Shown: one piece after another, positions 4,743 to 5,395 of the stretch | How positions within the stretch are numbered: position 1 is the first letter of the stretch | Layout of the letters: the number at the start of each line of letters is the position of its first letter | From: Anaerolineales bacterium | GTDB taxonomy: Bacteria; Chloroflexota; Anaerolineae; Anaerolineales; UBA11858 | Direction of reading: 5' to 3' | NCBI GenBank assembly: GCA_015485245.1 | Contig: WFTY01000377.1 | Coordinates: forward strand, 1-5,395 | Length of the DNA stretch: 5,395 nt | The notes under the pieces: model-generated | What the model was told of the DNA's origin: nothing | Database searches by the model: none | The model's input: the letters and a program-made list of their open reading frames with translations, nothing else | Position numbers and translations under genes: made by a program

Positions 4743-5395
4743 ATGATGCGGAACTATCGAATTCTGGCAGTGGTGGGGGTGATTGGGTTGACGGCGTTGG
4801 CCTGCCTGGGAGGCGCTTCGGTTGCCACGCCTGTGGTTGAGCCTACGTCGGCCCTCCAGTTGGACCTGGAAGAACTGGCCCGGCAGACGGAAGTGGCTCT
4901 CAACCCGCCCACAGCCACCTTGTCGCCAACGGCAACCCTCCTGCCCCCGACCCTGACAATGGAGGCTACGGCAACTCCGCAGATCATGGTCATGGATAGC
5001 GCTCCGCAGGGGGCGACTGCCACGGCCGCGCCGACAGACGCGCGCATTGAGCTGGTATGGGGGGATCGTTACTTCGTCGTTCAGCAGGGGACGCCGGTGG
5101 AGATGCCGAACTGGGCGCATCCTGATCTGGGTTGTAACTGGATGGGTATTGGTGGACAGGTGTTTGACCTGAACGGCTCTCCGGCGTTGAACATGGTTGT
5201 GGAGGCGGGCGGCACTCTGGAGGGACAACCGGTGCTCGGCCTGACGCTGACCGGCCTGACCAGCGTGTATGGCCCTGGGGGATATGAGATCCAGCTTGCA
5301 GATCATGTAGCCGCCTCGGTGGACGAGGTCTGGGTGCAGATCAAGGATGATGCTGGCCGGGCGCTCTCGGAACCGGTGTTTCTGGATACATTTAC
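4743..5395 (+). CDS. Putative surface lipoprotein with Thr/Pro-rich stalk (cut by right edge)
   Basis: The 217 codons present encode MMRNYRILAVVGVIGLTALAC and onward: a short positive N-terminus, a hydrophobic core and a cysteine at residue 21, as in an exported lipoprotein. The -3 to -1 residues are ALA, an imperfect match to the usual L-A/S-G/A lipobox. Residues about 54-98 form a low-complexity Thr/Pro/Ala stalk (PPTATLSPTATLLPPTLT), a probable cell-wall or surface spacer. From about 103 a folded, probably beta-rich domain begins, with W106, CNWMGIGGQVFDLNGSPA (131-148) and a GPGGYEIQL stretch (177-185). The look recalls carboxypeptidase-regulatory or Ig-like surface domains, but I cannot name the family. 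The frame stays open to the edge, so the C-terminus is missing. It is transcribed divergently from the hisS operon under its own promoter. Confidence 0.82.
   Translation, partial: MMRNYRILAVVGVIGLTALACLGGASVATPVVEPTSALQLDLEELARQTEVALNPPTATLSPTATLLPPTLTMEATATPQIMVMDSAPQGATATAAPTDARIELVWGDRYFVVQQGTPVEMPNWAHPDLGCNWMGIGGQVFDLNGSPALNMVVEAGGTLEGQPVLGLTLTGLTSVYGPGGYEIQLADHVAASVDEVWVQIKDDAGRALSEPVFLDTF

Noticed and set aside
4386..5306. 306-codon open frame on the minus strand
   Set aside because: It crosses the divergent promoter region, runs antisense to the lipoprotein gene and overlaps the 125-aa protein in another frame; its Arg/His/Gln-rich composition is typical of a shadow frame.

Overview
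The window looks like chromosomal DNA of a GC-rich bacterium, most likely a member of the Chloroflexota (Anaerolineae-like). That placement is an inference. It rests on the Thr/Pro-stalked lipoprotein at the right edge, the style of the histidyl-tRNA synthetase, and a small Cys/His protein of a type I associate with that group. No taxonomic marker gene is present.

Layout. Everything from about 4561 leftward lies on the minus strand and reads as one gene string: a 125-aa putative zinc-binding protein (4184-4561), hisS for histidyl-tRNA synthetase (2890-4179), tRNA-His(GTG) (2799-2871), a 143-bp spacer full of inverted and direct repeats (2656-2798), a 611-aa GT-B glycosyltransferase (820-2655), and the N-terminal 273 codons of a second GT4-type glycosyltransferase (1-820, running off the left edge). 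A divergent promoter region (4562-4742) separates this string from a plus-strand lipoprotein gene (4743 to the right edge, incomplete).

How the genes fit together. The small protein and hisS are 4 bp apart. HisS and its own substrate tRNA are 18 bp apart, so enzyme and tRNA are probably made from one transcript. The two glycosyltransferases are joined by a TAATG stop/start overlap and probably build the same glycan or glycolipid. The repeat-rich spacer is the boundary between the translation module and the glycosyltransferase module. On the minus strand its main hairpin is followed by a T-rich tract, so it could be a terminator or attenuator; it could also be the scar of a small mobile element. 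The divergent region carries a good sigma70-type promoter for the lipoprotein gene, with a perfect TTGACA, and a weaker candidate for the leftward operon. The same 10-bp direct repeat lies inside both.

Points most worth a second look: the histidyl-tRNA synthetase lacks the motif 3 arginine although its tRNA is canonical; the structured spacer at the tRNA 3' side; the unclear start of the 611-aa glycosyltransferase; and the repeat shared by the two divergent promoters. I see no CRISPR array, intact insertion sequence or recognisable defence system.
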